Positions 34,800 to 46,732 of a DNA stretch of 64,000 bases are shown here, in pieces. Numbering within the stretch: the stretch's first letter is position 1; every line of letters starts with the position of its first letter. This DNA is from Isoetes taiwanensis (lineage: Eukaryota > Streptophyta > Lycopodiopsida > Isoetales > Isoetaceae), in contig JAJEKV010000002.1 of assembly GCA_021234155.1 (NCBI GenBank), positions 32,605,645 through 32,669,644 of the forward strand, in the 5' to 3' direction. The notes beneath the pieces are model-generated. The model had not been told where the DNA came from. It made no database searches and saw nothing but the letters and a program-made list of their open reading frames with translations. Both the position numbers and the translations under genes were made by a program.

Positions 34800-35400
34800 G
34801 GGTATTAGAGTCAGTATTAGAGTCAGAGCTTAGTTATAAATTTAAACTGAAGAAAATGAGAAAAAGCCCTTAAACTGACATTATGGCTGACGCTACAATC
34901 GACTCGTTACGCTCGCCGCTTAAACGCCGAATTAACGCCGAATTTAGTGTCGAGATAAAGTCGAGAATACGCGTCAAAATTAGCGCCAAAATGTGTGCCG
35001 GAATATCGCCAAAATTAGAGTCGAATGTGCGTCGTAATTACAAATGAGATAAAGTCTAAATATGCGTCAAAATTAGCGTCAAAATGTGTGTCGGAATATG
35101 CGTCAAAATTAGAGTCGAGAATGTCGCGTAATTACAAATCGGTAATGTGCGTCGAATAAGAGTCGAACGCGTTGCTTTAATTAGAGGTGATTAGAGTAAG
35201 AATATGCGTCAGAATTAGACACAGTTTAGAGTCAGAATGAGCGCCAGAATTAGAGTCAGAATAAAAGTCAAAAATTGCCTCAAAATTAGAGTTAGAATTG
35301 CATCAACATTAGAGTCAGAATTAGAATCAGTTTTAGCATTTGAATTTATAATAGAGTCGTTGCTAGCGTCAAAATTAGAGTCAACCCAAGCGTCATGTAT
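34800..35400 (+). repeat. GAGTCAGAATTA-type tandem array (copy A)
   Basis: Short units built from AGAGTCAGAATT and AGCGTCAAAATT alternate for about 600 bp with many point changes. A similar array lies at about 42450-43010. The open frames here are products of the repeat. Confidence 0.75.
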
Positions 35401-35440
35401 ATCAAATAGCCCATATGGGCCAGGGATTTGAACCCTGATA

Positions 35441-36252
35441 TTACCATTTCGCCTATGCATATTTATATACTAAGTATAATATAATACACTACTTGTATTT
35501 TTTATCAATATTTTTTATTAGGCTTCTCTCAAACAATCTGAAATGGAATAATATACATGGTGAGATAGGATGATGATTTGATATTTGGCTAAAAGTTTAT
35601 GAATTATTGTTACATGATGTTTCAACGTATAAGGCTCTTGGTATGCATAGTTCCAAGGCTCTTGGTATGCATAGGCAACTGAGGTAACTGAGGTAGAACA
35701 CCATTTGAATGTGACATACTATATGCTGCTCCTTAAGGAACCAAGTTTGGGGATAGTTAACAGTGTTGACTCCAGCCATGAAATGCCACCTATTCTTTGG
35801 AAACAAGTGAACAGTTTTGGGCAGGTCCATATTATGCTATAGCATGCAACAAACAATGTTTGCGCTGGATCTCTTTTCCAATAAGTTAGAAGCTGCAAAA
35901 TGTGTTGATAAAAAAAAACAATTCCAGAAGCTACTTTTCACCTTCTTTGGAACAAAGATCAGCAGCTCGTCAGCGATAGAAGATCCATTAGATGCTCCCT
36001 TCAGTGACCATGATACCATAGCCAGAAGACTAAATATTCCATAAACCTGCAATGATGTCCATGATAAGACAAATCAATTGACCATATTGCAAAAATAAAG
36101 ATGTTCCAACTGGAATATTTTAAAATAATCTAGAATTTCTGCATGATCTATAATCTAGAATCTTCTTTCCAAACTTGCCTATCTAGAAATCCATAGAGAG
36201 GAGAGGATTCTCAGCTTCCAATGTTTGCCTTTAGATGCACAAGAATACATAC
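35441..36252. other. Interval without confident gene
   Basis: It holds a short tandem duplication of a ~24 bp unit (AGGCTCTTGGTATGCATAG, at about 35630-35670). There are overlapping open frames on both strands at 35817-36052; neither is recognisable, and the minus-strand one has an AG acceptor and could be a later exon next to the aminotransferase fragment. Confidence 0.3.
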
Positions 36253-37873
36253 CTATTACTTCCTAAAATCAACTTTGCAGCAACCTTGTTAAAATCCTGA
36301 AAACCAACTATTGGCAGGTAATCTTTTGACCGACTGCAATTCCAACAAAAAATTAGCTGAGTATTTCATAAAAAATCCATCATCATTTGCATGAAACAAA
36401 AAAAAGAAAGCAAGGTCCAACTTTAAAATGTAACAGCAAGGATTTATGGTGGTTTCACCATTCAGTTATCAAGCGTTCCTCGGCACGTCCGACAACATTC
36501 AGTACAGGCGTGTTGCCTTCCTAAACCAGAGGCAAAGAGAAATATTAGAAGACAGTTTAAGTAGTAGGATGATTATTCTGACCATTTGAGGTGAAATATA
36601 GAAAGGATTCAGGCAAAATATTACTCAAAAGTTGCTGCACAATTGTGGGCGCGTCTCTAATGATTACTCTGTCTGATAAGCTCAATTTGATAGGACTAGA
36701 ATCCTTCCAGAATCTAGTAATTACCTAGCATTTACCTGTAAAATCATGTATGTTATTCCAAAGACCACACATTAGAGGTACTAAAAGCTCTCTAGCAAAG
36801 AGGATTATATACATAGATCAGCTTTCAAAATTAAAATTTTAAGTTTCAAAGACCGAACAACAGAGGCCCCTAAAGTTCTAGATTGAATGAAAACAAAAAC
36901 AAGCCTGACAATACAACATGACAATCATACAAATCTTTATTTCAATATATACCGCAATGACAGATCGCTCCGGTTCTTCTTCCAAATGCTCAAAAGCTGA
37001 TTTATGTTGAACATGCTGCAGCTCTGAGCCCATTAGTCGACAATGGTTCCTCGTAATAATGAATGGCCACAAATAGTCACGAAACCTTTTTAAATATCAT
37101 GTTACAACAGACAATGAGCAAAATTCATTGAGGAAAAGAGGTGTTCTACATTTAGCCTGTAATGTAAAAATTTAATTTAATTTCATTGAGAGCAGATCGC
37201 ATTTAATGGTTGAAAAAAGAAAACTGCCCTGCACATATAAACTCACTTTCAGAACTTAACTTATTACTATTGCATCACTGGGGTCCTTCACTGCATTACT
37301 ATTTGACTCCATGTGTTCCAAAACTGTTACCTCCTACATGAAAAGGACTTTACGGTTTCAGAAGTCAAAGGCATTGCTAAAATACCCCACACAATAAGAC
37401 TCCACTAGACACAATTCTCGTATATAGTTGTCAATCTTGATGATCAAACTTGTTATTTCCAAACCTATTGTGAGCATAGTAATCTAATTTTAAACTCTTG
37501 AAACCCTACATTCTTGAAATTCTTAACTGACATCTTTGTCGTCTAAGAAAATGAGATTCGCATTGAAATACCAGTTTATAGCTAAGGAGTTCTTGGAGCT
37601 TTTCATCATGTAACCGTGCAATGCATGCAACTGGAATGGGCACTTGCTTCATAAAATATTAATTTATTAGACACGAAAACAAATGTATTGATTCTGTCTG
37701 CCCCTTTCTCCCCATCGAAACTTGAAAAGAGTAAGAAATAGAAGACTTACCTGAGGTACCTCTGGAGCAAGTGTTTTGATCGTGCGGCTCATGTCTGGCA
37801 TGCCAGGCCTTTCCGTTTGCCCTATCCTTACTCTGTTCCCGCCCATGGGCATAGCTCGAAAGGAAGGGACCAT
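36253..37873 (-). pseudogene. Aspartate aminotransferase gene fragment (N-terminal exons)
   Basis: Two exons are clear. One at 36520-36459 encodes EGNTPVLNVVGRAEERLITE, and one at 36332-36253 encodes [20 protein letters not shown] followed by ILGSNR. They join in phase and match the aspartate aminotransferase pattern EGKPLVLNVV..AE, then EYLPIVGL.DFNKL.AKLILG. An upstream exon near 36990-36953 (SAFEHLEEEPERSVIA) resembles the enzyme's N-terminus (SVFAHV..APEDPILGV). An open frame at 37873-37750 ending at a CAG/GTAAGT donor may be exon 1. The exon with NLGVGAYRTE is absent or unrecognisable (KDSSPIKLSLSD near 36690 is a weak candidate). No exon downstream carries the cofactor-binding lysine region. 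It is therefore a truncated gene or captured fragment, not a working enzyme. The normal enzyme is PLP-dependent and interconverts aspartate/2-oxoglutarate and oxaloacetate/glutamate. Confidence 0.65.
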
Positions 37874-37880
37874 AAAGCAA

Positions 37881-40500
37881 TTTGAAAAAGCTTAGATAAG
37901 AAAAAAGCTAAATCCGAAAAGCTTAGATAAGAAAAAAAATTAGCGACGAGGGAAGAAGGAATTAAAACCTAGATACACATGAGGAAGGGAGGATGGCGCC
38001 TTGCCAGAGGGCCTGGATGTGCCAAATTGTCAAAAAATCTGATCCGCATGATGCAAGGCCAATCAAGGTGACAACATTTTTTTCCTTGGTATGATCATGT
38101 GCCTTCGGCCCACCAAAGCTCACACATCTAATATCATAACATGTTGTAGATTGACACACATGGGTATCATGCCTTCAACCAACCAAGATCACGGTAACGA
38201 CCAACCAAAATCGATCAAGGAGGGCATAACTGTAGCAAGGAAAGTTATATTTGCATCTTACAACATAGAAAAGAAAGGCTTTAATTTGGCCTGATATTTA
38301 GCATACATGGAAGCTTCGTTTTACATATTGGTTCTTTGTTTAACTAGTTGATCAATCAAGATCCCAAGGCATAGATCACAAGGCAATGAAAAGGGAGCAG
38401 CATCAACAATCTAGGACCTGTGGCAATTGAGTCATCTATACTCTTCAAATTGAATAGAATGCATTAGGATGGACTAGATTTTGCATTTATTTTTTAAAAA
38501 TTTCTAACGCTTATTGATGTCATCTATTTCAGATTGACTACACATATGATGCTTGGGACGATAGTGGATTCAAGCATATATAAGGATGATAGCCACCGCC
38601 TTCTATCCCATGCATGACACCTGCAAGATCCAAAGCAATCATCATGGCGTTAACCTTGCAGGCTCGGTGCAGCTACAACATTCCTGCTCCGCAAGAAACT
38701 CTATAGCGATTTGTTATGGAAAGGCGTTATGTAAAAGCTTGAATAAGTTTAAGTTGGGTGCAACTAAAAATTTCCATACTCTCAATTGTTATTAGGCATA
38801 TTTTTAATTCTTTGGCCAAGATAGCTAGGTAAACTTTCAAAATATACTCTTTTGGCATTTTTATGGCAAAACAAAGGGGGCACATGGATCCAAGCATGGC
38901 TAAATAGAATTTGGCATGGTCATTAATGGTAGAAAGGATCAAAGTCTCTAGCAAAGCACCATCACCTAGAATATTCTTTGTGTGCTTGGGAATGTAACAT
39001 ATTGTTACACATTTGTGAACAATATAATTGTCAACGGTCAGATCTGAGAATTGAGCCGTGGAGGCAGATATCCCACAACCACCCTCTCAATTGGGTGCAC
39101 GGAGTCAAGAAAGGGGTGGTTGTAGGATCCCTGTCTAGACAACTCAATTTTTAGATCCGACCATTTCGAAATTCCAGAGCAAGACATTGTTTGGGATCAT
39201 TGTTTGGGATCATTTTACTTAGACTTGACCTTGACTAGACATTACACTTTGCCTTAGATGGAATTGAGAACAAAAGCATTAGGACTGCTAAAACGAAGGT
39301 AAATGATTATAGGGAAGAAAAATAAGTTTTACTACATAATTGTTATTACTTGACTGGAACATAAGGCTGGCCACTGGTGGTTAGACATGCGTCAGTTAGT
39401 TGATGGAAAAAAGTTTATAAGAAGAAGGTTCATCTCCATCAAATTTTTCTTGCATGTACTTCCGATCGTCATAGTCAAAGCAGAAAATAAATTGCAAATT
39501 CATTACATCCCGATCGGAATGATCTCAAACAGTTTCAAACATGAGTTATTTTGGAGCTTCTTGGAGAAGAGGAGGGGGTCTTCTGCCCACGAAAGTTGGT
39601 TCACAGGGTAATGTTGATATTTTGAGTCCATTGACAGAGCCAATTCATAGTTCTGGAGTGGTGGAGTTGCTGCTCTGTCATGAGGGCCTTCAAAGAGGAC
39701 TTTTGGGGCAAGCTTGGTTCCAAAGGGATTTAAGGACCCATTTTCTGGCATCAAGACCCTCCATCTACGTGATGTCCTGGTGCAAGATCCTGGTTGAATT
39801 TGACGTAGGTAAGAGTGCCAGAAGATGCCAGAAGCCCCACCAGCCCCCCTCTCCCCCTCCCCCCAACCCAACCCTCGCGACCCCCGTTTGAGCAGCTTGT
39901 TGTTCGGTAGTTGAGCTGGCACTCTTCCCCAAGTCGAACAAGGCTCAGACCTCTCGTGGCCTCCTCGGCAATGGGGGGAGGCGAGATCCCAGGAGAGGAT
40001 CTTAGAAAAGGTCTCGAAGTAGCCTTTCTAGACAGCGCTCCTCCGGGTGGTCCTACACCAATACCAGTTTGCTGCTGGTATATTGATTCTTTAATTTTGG
40101 TTCCAGATGCTCTTTTTAGCTTGTTAACTATGTCCGGTCTTCATGTCTTCTCTTTTTATGCATTCCATGGTTATTTCTTATTTATGTCTTCATCTTTCTT
40201 ATTTATTATTTCTTATTTATGTCTTCATCTTTCTTATTTATTATTATGGGGTTTGCATTGTCTTCATGAAAGTTCACTTGAGTCTGTTATGCATGAATGA
40301 TATAGGTTAGGTATTTTTGTTCTTACTTCCATAGCGTCTTGTCATAAGGTATTCTCTGTAGTTTGTTGGTACATTGGTTCTAGAGTTTTGATTTCATGTG
40401 CTTTGGTGGTGGCCATAGTTGTTGTTTGTGTTCGATTTTCGTGCCTTCTTTTCGTGCCTTCTTTGCCTTATGCAGTCCAGTTGCCTCGGGGTTTCTTGGG
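37881..40500. other. Unassigned interval with a foldback element and low-complexity repeats
   Basis: No gene recognised. The open frames at 39541-39891 (+) and 39503-39922 (-) overlap on opposite strands and neither has a known motif. A ~32 bp tandem repeat (TTTCTTATTTATGTCTTCATC) sits at about 40178-40245. The foldback at 39030-39175 is listed separately. Confidence 0.35.
39030..39175. repeat. Foldback with ~55 bp imperfect arms
   Basis: The left arm (AACGGTCAGATCTGAGAATT ... CCACAACCACCCT) is the inverted complement of the right arm (AGGGGTGGTTGTAGGATCC ... AATTTTTAGATCCGACCATT), with a loop of about 35 bp. It is short, non-coding, and a MITE candidate. No target duplication is evident. 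Confidence 0.65.
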
Positions 40501-40537
40501 TCCCTTCCGACTTGCTACCGAGGTATGAACATAGCTT

Positions 40538-42072
40538 ATGGAATGCATCATTTTTTGTCTTTTTGTGTCTAGGAATCTTAGTTCCTCTTCACGGTCTTCA
40601 AAAAGTAAACGCATGGCAGCGCTTTATGACGATCTCATTCAAAGGCAATACAGACAAGTTGGGACTTGTTGGTGTAAACAATGCAAAGGGACAAAGGCAA
40701 AGATATATTCTATTAGAGAGCAACATAGATTAAAGCACGGTTGGATGAGAAATGCACCGCCGCCAAGCGACGAGGAGCATCGTGTTTGACGTGAAGCCGA
40801 GGAGGTACTATCTATTCATATTGAACGAAAATAATTGTGTTTAGGACATTTTAGCTTATTTCGAGTAACATTATTTGCAGTATATTGAGTTAATCCGTAA
40901 ACATCCAAATCTTGAAAAGAAAGTTGATATTCAACCATCTTCTAGATCATCTTCAGATAATACAGCATCTGTTACTGGCATAATGGATGATAGCTCATCG
41001 AGTAAGGACAGCACAAGTGGAGGAGATGATGTTGAACCACTTGTGTTAGAACCACTTGATGCCAAATTGGTGGTTGGTCCAGGAGATGGACAAAGCAAAG
41101 GAAAAAGGCGAGAAGATATCCATTGATGACTTCAACATTGCTTTAGGTTGTGAGAGGAAGGTAATGTTCCTATTAAAGAAATTTCAATCCTATTTATATT
41201 TTAGAGATATCAATCTAATATATATGTTGTTGTAAACCACGAGCAATGTTTTCCAATTTGTATTTTATTTCCAAATTATGACTAATGTTTCTTATTCTCA
41301 CTTGTAGATAAGATATCATTCTTCAATGTGGGCATATGGACAACACTTTCGTATTGAGGAAGTTGATAAAGGTCGTGTCACTTTTGACTCTGGAATAATT
41401 GCTTCTTTTCTTCAAAAGATTCAATGTAGTGCAGGGGACATAAATCTTATTGATGGCAATGTGGATTATATTGGAGTTATTACCAAAATCATGGACTTGA
41501 ACTTTCGTTCATTTCATGTGAACGTGCTAAAGGCCAAATGGTTCAAAACACAAACCCAAGGAAGAAATCAAACCATTCGAGTACACCCTTCTGGATTCTA
41601 TGAGGTAGACACTTCACACGTCTTAAGAGATCTAGACGAGGCTTTTGTATTTCCTAGTCAGGTGAAGCAAGTTTTTTTCCATGATAATCCTAGGGATAAG
41701 AAATGGCGGATAGTGGTTCATTCACAACCAACTTCTCGAAGAGTTATTGCCATGCCTATCCTCAATGATCCTAATTGTGACACCCAAGGATCATCATCTA
41801 ATATTCCACTTCCTCGTGAGTTGGAGTTGATTGACCCAGTTGAAGAAACCATTGACCACGAGCATGATTCACACTTAGAGAACCATCAAGGCCTTCAGTT
41901 AAGGTCTCCAATGCATAGCACAAAACATTGTATACTTGATGACTACTTTGATGAGGAGAACGACACAGAAAATGGGACAGAGAGACATGTATCGCGGCTC
42001 CTTTTGCAATTGGATGATGATGAAATAGAAGAAGTTGAGCAGGATTTGTTATATGACATTACTAAAGACTAG
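40538..42072 (+). pseudogene. En/Spm (CACTA) TNP2-type transposase gene, internally deleted
   Basis: The first exon encodes MAALYDDLIQRQYRQVGTCW, a CKQC..H zinc-finger-like start, and ends GAGGAG at a GT donor (about 40803). An in-frame TGA (40787-40789) sits where CGA would read through (EEHRV*REAEE). The second exon (40881-41160) has YIELIRKHPNLEKK and a serine/acidic stretch, with a frame change near 41080. The third exon (41309-42072) encodes IRYHSSMWAYGQHFRIEEVD, DYIGVITKIMDLNFRSFHVNV and FKTQTQGRNQTIRVHP, then SGFYEVDTSHV and PSQVKQVFF. This is the DUF4216-like C-terminal part of plant CACTA TNP2 proteins. The catalytic core that should lie between is missing. I found no CACTA termini. 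Confidence 0.78.
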
Positions 42073-42449
42073 TTCAATGATTTTTTTTAAGTATATGTCA
42101 TTGTCGTTGAGGAATATTGTGTTCAGATCCTCTTGATAAAATTGCTAATATTATGTATTGGTGAACTTTTAAATCATATGAGACAAGTATGATAATGCAC
42201 ATTTTATTGTATATTCGTAGCCTTGGCAATCTTGTTCTAGCCACATAGGTATGTATGAAATGAGGACTTTTGAGAAAGTGAAAAATCTAGAGAAAGAATA
42301 GTTATATTAAGAGTGTACAGACAAATGATTATTTGAATAATGGCGTCTCTTTTGGTATCTTTGCATATGGGATTATTCAAAAGGCTTAAAAGAATAGTAA
42401 AGTGCATGACTATAAGTAGAGTGCATACTATATGAGTCAATGGTATAAA

Positions 42450-43566
42450 GTTAGACATAGAGTCAATGATACCATCAGCTCAAACAAGAGTTAGATCACA
42501 TCTTAGCATGAGTAGTAGAGTTCGTACTACTGAATGAGTCAATAGTAGCATCAGACATAGGGTTAGAAATAGAGTCAATAGTAGCATCTAATATAGAGTC
42601 ACTGGTAGAGTCAGAATTTGAACTAATGATAGTGTCAGACATAGCGTCAGAAGTAGAGGTCAACATAAAGTCACGTATAGCGTCAATTGTAAGGTCAGAA
42701 CTAGAGTCAGATGACGTGTATGCTTGAATCTAATGCCAACATCTTTGACTCATAGTGCATCAGCTGTTACGTCAGTTATAACGTCAGTTATAGCATTAGA
42801 TTGGTTAAAATGATATAGCATCAGCTTTAGAGTCAGACATAGCGTCAAAATTAGAGTCAGATGACATGTATGCCTGAATCTAATGTTAACACCTCTGACT
42901 CATAGTGCATCAACTTCTACCTCAGCTATAACGTCAGCTATAGCGTTAGATTGGTTAAATGATATAGCGTCATCCATAGAGTCAGATATAGCGTCAGAAT
43001 TAGCAGCAGAGAAATATCTAACTATAAGTGTTGCTAATAACTACAGAACGTTATTTTCACCTCACAAAACACCAAAAATATCCTTCTGACGCTAAAACTG
43101 ACTCTAATACCCCCTTCCTCTTGTATAGCAATGTTGTGATTCTGTCTGGTGGGATACGTAAGTGGTGATTCCATCTCACGGAATCAGACGTTCGTGATTC
43201 CGTCTGGCGGAATAGCAAGGTTGTGATTCCGTCTGGCGGAATAACACGATTGTGATTCCGTCTTGGGGAATAAATAATACGGTTGTGATTCCGTCTGGCG
43301 GAATAACATGATTGTGATTCCGTCTCGCAGAATAAATAATACGGTTGCCAGATTCCGCCCGGGTGGAATACATGAGCGGTGATTCCATCCGGCGGAATAG
43401 CAAAGTTGTGATTCATGGGAAGGTATAAATGACCTGAAAAGACCACCTCGCCGTGTACGGATAACGGGGCTCGCACGCGGATAATCCGGTCTCCTACCGG
43501 GTGATTCCGCGGGATGGAATTTCTTGCGATGGAATCACAATAACCGGGGTAAAAATATTTTGTTCC
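42450..43566. repeat. Minisatellite-bearing repeat element, copy B
   Basis: The right end (43510-43566) is the inverted counterpart of the left end of copy A. Inward lie GATTCCGTCTGGCGGAAT minisatellite units, then GACTCTAATACCCCCTTCCTC (complement of the copy A junction), then GAGTCAG-type arrays. Relative to copy A, the GAGTCAG array beyond 43080 has flipped orientation. The element abuts the ATG8-interacting-protein-like gene: only about 270 bp separate its end from that start codon. Confidence 0.65.
43134..43420. repeat. Minisatellite of ~30 bp units with an internal inverted repeat
   Basis: About nine to ten units of 28-34 bp are built on TTGTGATTCCGTCTGGCGGAATAAC. In each unit GATTCC and GGAATM are inverted around CGTCTGGC, so every unit can form a small hairpin. 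Units of related sequence occur in copy A at 34676-34790. Confidence 0.8.
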
Positions 43567-43837
43567 ATAATATCAGGTAGAGCTTTCTGTATAAAATGAT
43601 GCTTTTGGGGGGACGAATATGCTTGCAGAGATATAGAATATTTTGTGGTAAATTCTCTAGACCAAAGGTCCGATTAGACGAGTATAGAAAATAGATTGTG
43701 GAAATAGGCTAGTTTTATATTCAACTTGAACTGAACTTGAACTACAGGCCACGACACGTATACGCGCAAATCTCCGGTTAGGGTTACAGAAGATCCCCCC
43801 AAAAGGTTGCGCAGTTCCTTCACCGCCATAGCCAGCG

Positions 43838-44762
43838 ATGGCGGACGCCGGAACTGCACCCAACGACACGCAGAAGCCGCCTGTTTCTGTTCATGACTGG
43901 GAAATGCTATCTGCATCTGCCTCTACAATTTTTGGTACTCCAGAGCGGTTCCCCCCTCCGATCCATAGCGCAGATTTGGCAGATCCTAGCTTTTACAACG
44001 ACCCCTTCGTACCGGAAGGTCCCCGTGAAATTAATAGCGGTTTTGGGAGTAATTTGTATGGATATGCATCAGATTTCTTTTCTCAACCTGAGGTTAAGAG
44101 AGATAAGAACATAGGGCTTCCTGCCTGTGGCTTAAATTCTCGTGATGTTGAGAAATTTGTTTCGGATTCAAAAATTCAGAGGATATATGAGCGCCAGGAA
44201 TCAGTTGTAAATGGAATAAAGAAGAAAGTTTCTGCCAAAGAATGGTGGAAGAAGTATAATAGTGGTGATCAGAGTGCCAAGATTTGGTCTGTTGCTTTCG
44301 CAGCTGCGGTGGTTGGAATAGTGTTGATTGGACAACGTTGGCAGCAGCAACGCCTTCATGAACTGAAAATACTTTTGCAAGTGCAGGATCAGGTAAGTTG
44401 TGTTATTTATTTATGAATGCATTAATTCTTTCTGCACGTGTTGGGCATGTCAAGTTTACTGGTCTGATCCGTATTGCTTTATTATGGCTTCCCTTTATTT
44501 TTCCTGCCATGAATGTATGCTCAGTCTTCATTGTTTATTTATTTATTGCTTCCCTTTATTTTTCCTGCTATGAATCTATGTTCAGTCTTCATTGTTAGTT
44601 TAACATTTTTGTAATATTGGTGTTATCTGTTTGCCTGTGTAGAGGATAAGCCAGCTCTTGGTTCACATATCTGAGCTTAAAGAAAGTGTTGCTTCTGGAG
44701 GACATCGACCATCAGGCTCCTTATTTGAAGCATTGAGGGAATATTTTCAGAACATTTCATGA
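43838..44762 (+). CDS. ATG8-interacting-protein (ATI)-like membrane protein
   Basis: Two exons, 43838-44392 and 44643-44762, join in phase (LLQVQDQ then RISQLLVHIS) at GTAAGT..TGTAG, giving 224 residues with no defect. The N-terminal part has DWEMLSASAS, where WEML fits the W-x-x-L ATG8-interacting motif. A low-complexity middle precedes AKEWWKKYNSG and one hydrophobic membrane segment, IWSVAFAAAVVGIVLIGQRW, followed by a helical tail. Known plant ATI proteins have one membrane span and ATG8-binding motifs and act in selective autophagy of ER and plastid material. I assign this gene by that architecture and the WW..(I/F)WS...GQRWQ pattern, from memory. The intron contains a 60 bp tandem duplication (about 44485-44600). 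The upstream region is short, because a repeat element ends near 43566. Confidence 0.75.
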
Positions 44763-46732
44763 CTTTGAACATCAGAGAAAAGTATCTTGTGAATATCATA
44801 ATGTAGAGGCACAAAATATGGGAGCAAAGAAGCTTCTTAATTAGGTTTAATTAATAATTATTGCTTTGTAAATCACAGGTCTAGAAAATTGACCAGCCAT
44901 TAGATAAAAAAGATTCAAAATTTAGAACATACTGCAGCACCTGATTAGCAATTATTATCGAAACATGTAGTTATCAATTACTATCGTGATAATCTCTCCA
45001 ATCTGATCCGTTTGCGGTAAGCTGCAGGCAGACAGTTTGTTTGCTGCAGATCATTTGCTTGTTTTCCAGATCGCTCTGCTGCAGTTCGTTTGCTTGGTGC
45101 TGCTTCTTTCAAGCTTTTAGGAGAGGGTTAACCTCTTCATCACCTAACTTTTTATAAGATCACTGGGGAAACATATTTTCTACCATGGGACAGACGTGGA
45201 ACTGAAATAGCATGTAGTATATGAGTTTTATTTTAGAATCAGCCAATTTTGAAGCTACAGGAGCTGCAGAATTTGGCCTGTTATGTTTTGTACTTGACGT
45301 TTCTGGTTTACCTTGATAAAATGAGGAAACATCTATTTGTTAAGCTTTCATGCGAAGTCTTTCGGTCTACACCAGTCTGTCTTGACGTTTCTGGTTTACC
45401 TTGATAAAATGAGGAAACATCTATTTGTTAAGCTTTCATGCGAAGTCTTTCGATCTACACCAGTCTGTGTAGACCACCGGGAGGGAAACCATCAGTTTAT
45501 AGCTTTCTTAATCTTTCGGTCTGTGGGGGGAGGGAGAGAGAACAACATTTCTGTGTGTTGACACCATCGGGTTGATAAGACATTTACAACATAACAATAT
45601 CAAAATTCATCATAAAATCATCACCACTCCCATAAACTTCCAATTATTTCGTTTGATATTTGGGGACCATATTTCATCACCACTCCCATAAACTTCCAAT
45701 TATTTCGTTTGATATTTAGGGGACCATATTTCACGCATGGTTTTGCCTAGATTTTGGAGTTTTGGAACGGGTTTGAGCTGCTTGTTGGCGACTGAAGCTA
45801 GTGGCCAGAAGATTGTAGTGGTTGTTCATTTCGATTTGAGTTCGCATGGTGCGAATTTAGAAGGAGATGGCTGTGAAGGAAAGGAGCCGATTTATTAGGC
45901 CATAGATAAGATAGCATGATGGTTTCTAATTTCGACAGAGCAGGGGCGGGCCTTCTGAGCTAGGCCTGAGGAGAAGAAAGATCCGGTTGCTTGTGGGTTC
46001 CAAGTCCTATTCTTTCCCATTATTAGAAGCGGCCTGGGCAAATCGCCAACAACCTGCCATGCACGAATCCGGCTTCAAATATGCCGGCGACCTATTGCAA
46101 AAGTTCTGCCCTTTTCCAGAGGATCACGACAGGTAGAAGAAGAATCTAATCCTTTTCTTATCTCTGGTTTCTACAGGCTCACTTGAAGCAAATAGAGTTT
46201 GTGATTTAGGGAAACGGTTGTGGCAGAAGATCGACATCTCCATCTCTCATTTTTTTGCTTTTTGCAAGTTAATCTTCAGACAAATGGCGGTTTTCACAGA
46301 TCTAGCAAAAGGTATTGGGATTCCCGCATCAACCAAACAGGCACAAATGGATTCAATCCTTAGTTTTTATTGTTATTGTTTGTTTTCTTTTTCTTAATCT
46401 TTCTATCTCGTCTTCTTACAGGAACCAAGCACAGATATTTATTCCAGATACATACATGGCAGTTTCAACCTCTTGATACAGATGCAGAATAACTCAAACA
46501 ATTTCACTCTAGATTTTCTATTTTAATTCCATTTGTTTATTAATTCCATTTGCATTTCTTATCAGCCAAACACAGCACTCACAGATTAAGGCCAGATTAA
46601 GGCTCCTGAAATTCATCAGAGATTTCAGCAGACTGTTCTCCCACGGAGCATTATTTTTGCCACACAACATAATCATTTAACTGAAACAGAAAAAAAGCAT
46701 CATGCATTAGGTTTTTGGTTTTTTTTTTTTTT
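44763..46732. other. Intergenic interval with two tandem duplications
   Basis: A ~90 bp unit beginning CTTGACGTTTCTGG is duplicated in tandem (about 45293-45382 and 45383-45472). A ~58 bp unit (CATCACCACTCCCATAAACT) is duplicated at about 45616-45673 and 45674-45732. A possible short first exon, ATGGCGGTTTTCACAGATC at 46284 followed by a GTATTG donor, has no partner exon that I can identify. Confidence 0.5.

Larger units (their letters stand above)
32966..35440. repeat. Minisatellite-bearing repeat element, copy A
   Basis: The left end reads AAAATATTTTTACCCCGGTT followed by GTGATTCCATCGCAAG. The same end appears inverted at about 43510-43566 (copy B). About 200 bp next to this end is alignable between copies by eye, including a TTTATACCTTCC block. 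Further in are GATTCC..GGAATCAC minisatellite units (33150-33235 and 34676-34790), then GGAAGGGGGTATTAGAGTCAG and a long GAGTCAGAATTA / GCGTCAAAATTA array (34800-35400). It is probably a large non-autonomous element. No transposase or terminal duplication was recognised, and the exact right end is uncertain. Confidence 0.6.

Noticed and set aside
36521-36952. KDSSPIKLSLSD as the missing aminotransferase exon
   Set aside because: It resembles the KDPSPVKLNLG segment, but the following residues do not match the GAYRTE core and clear splice borders are lacking, so I left it as a weak candidate.
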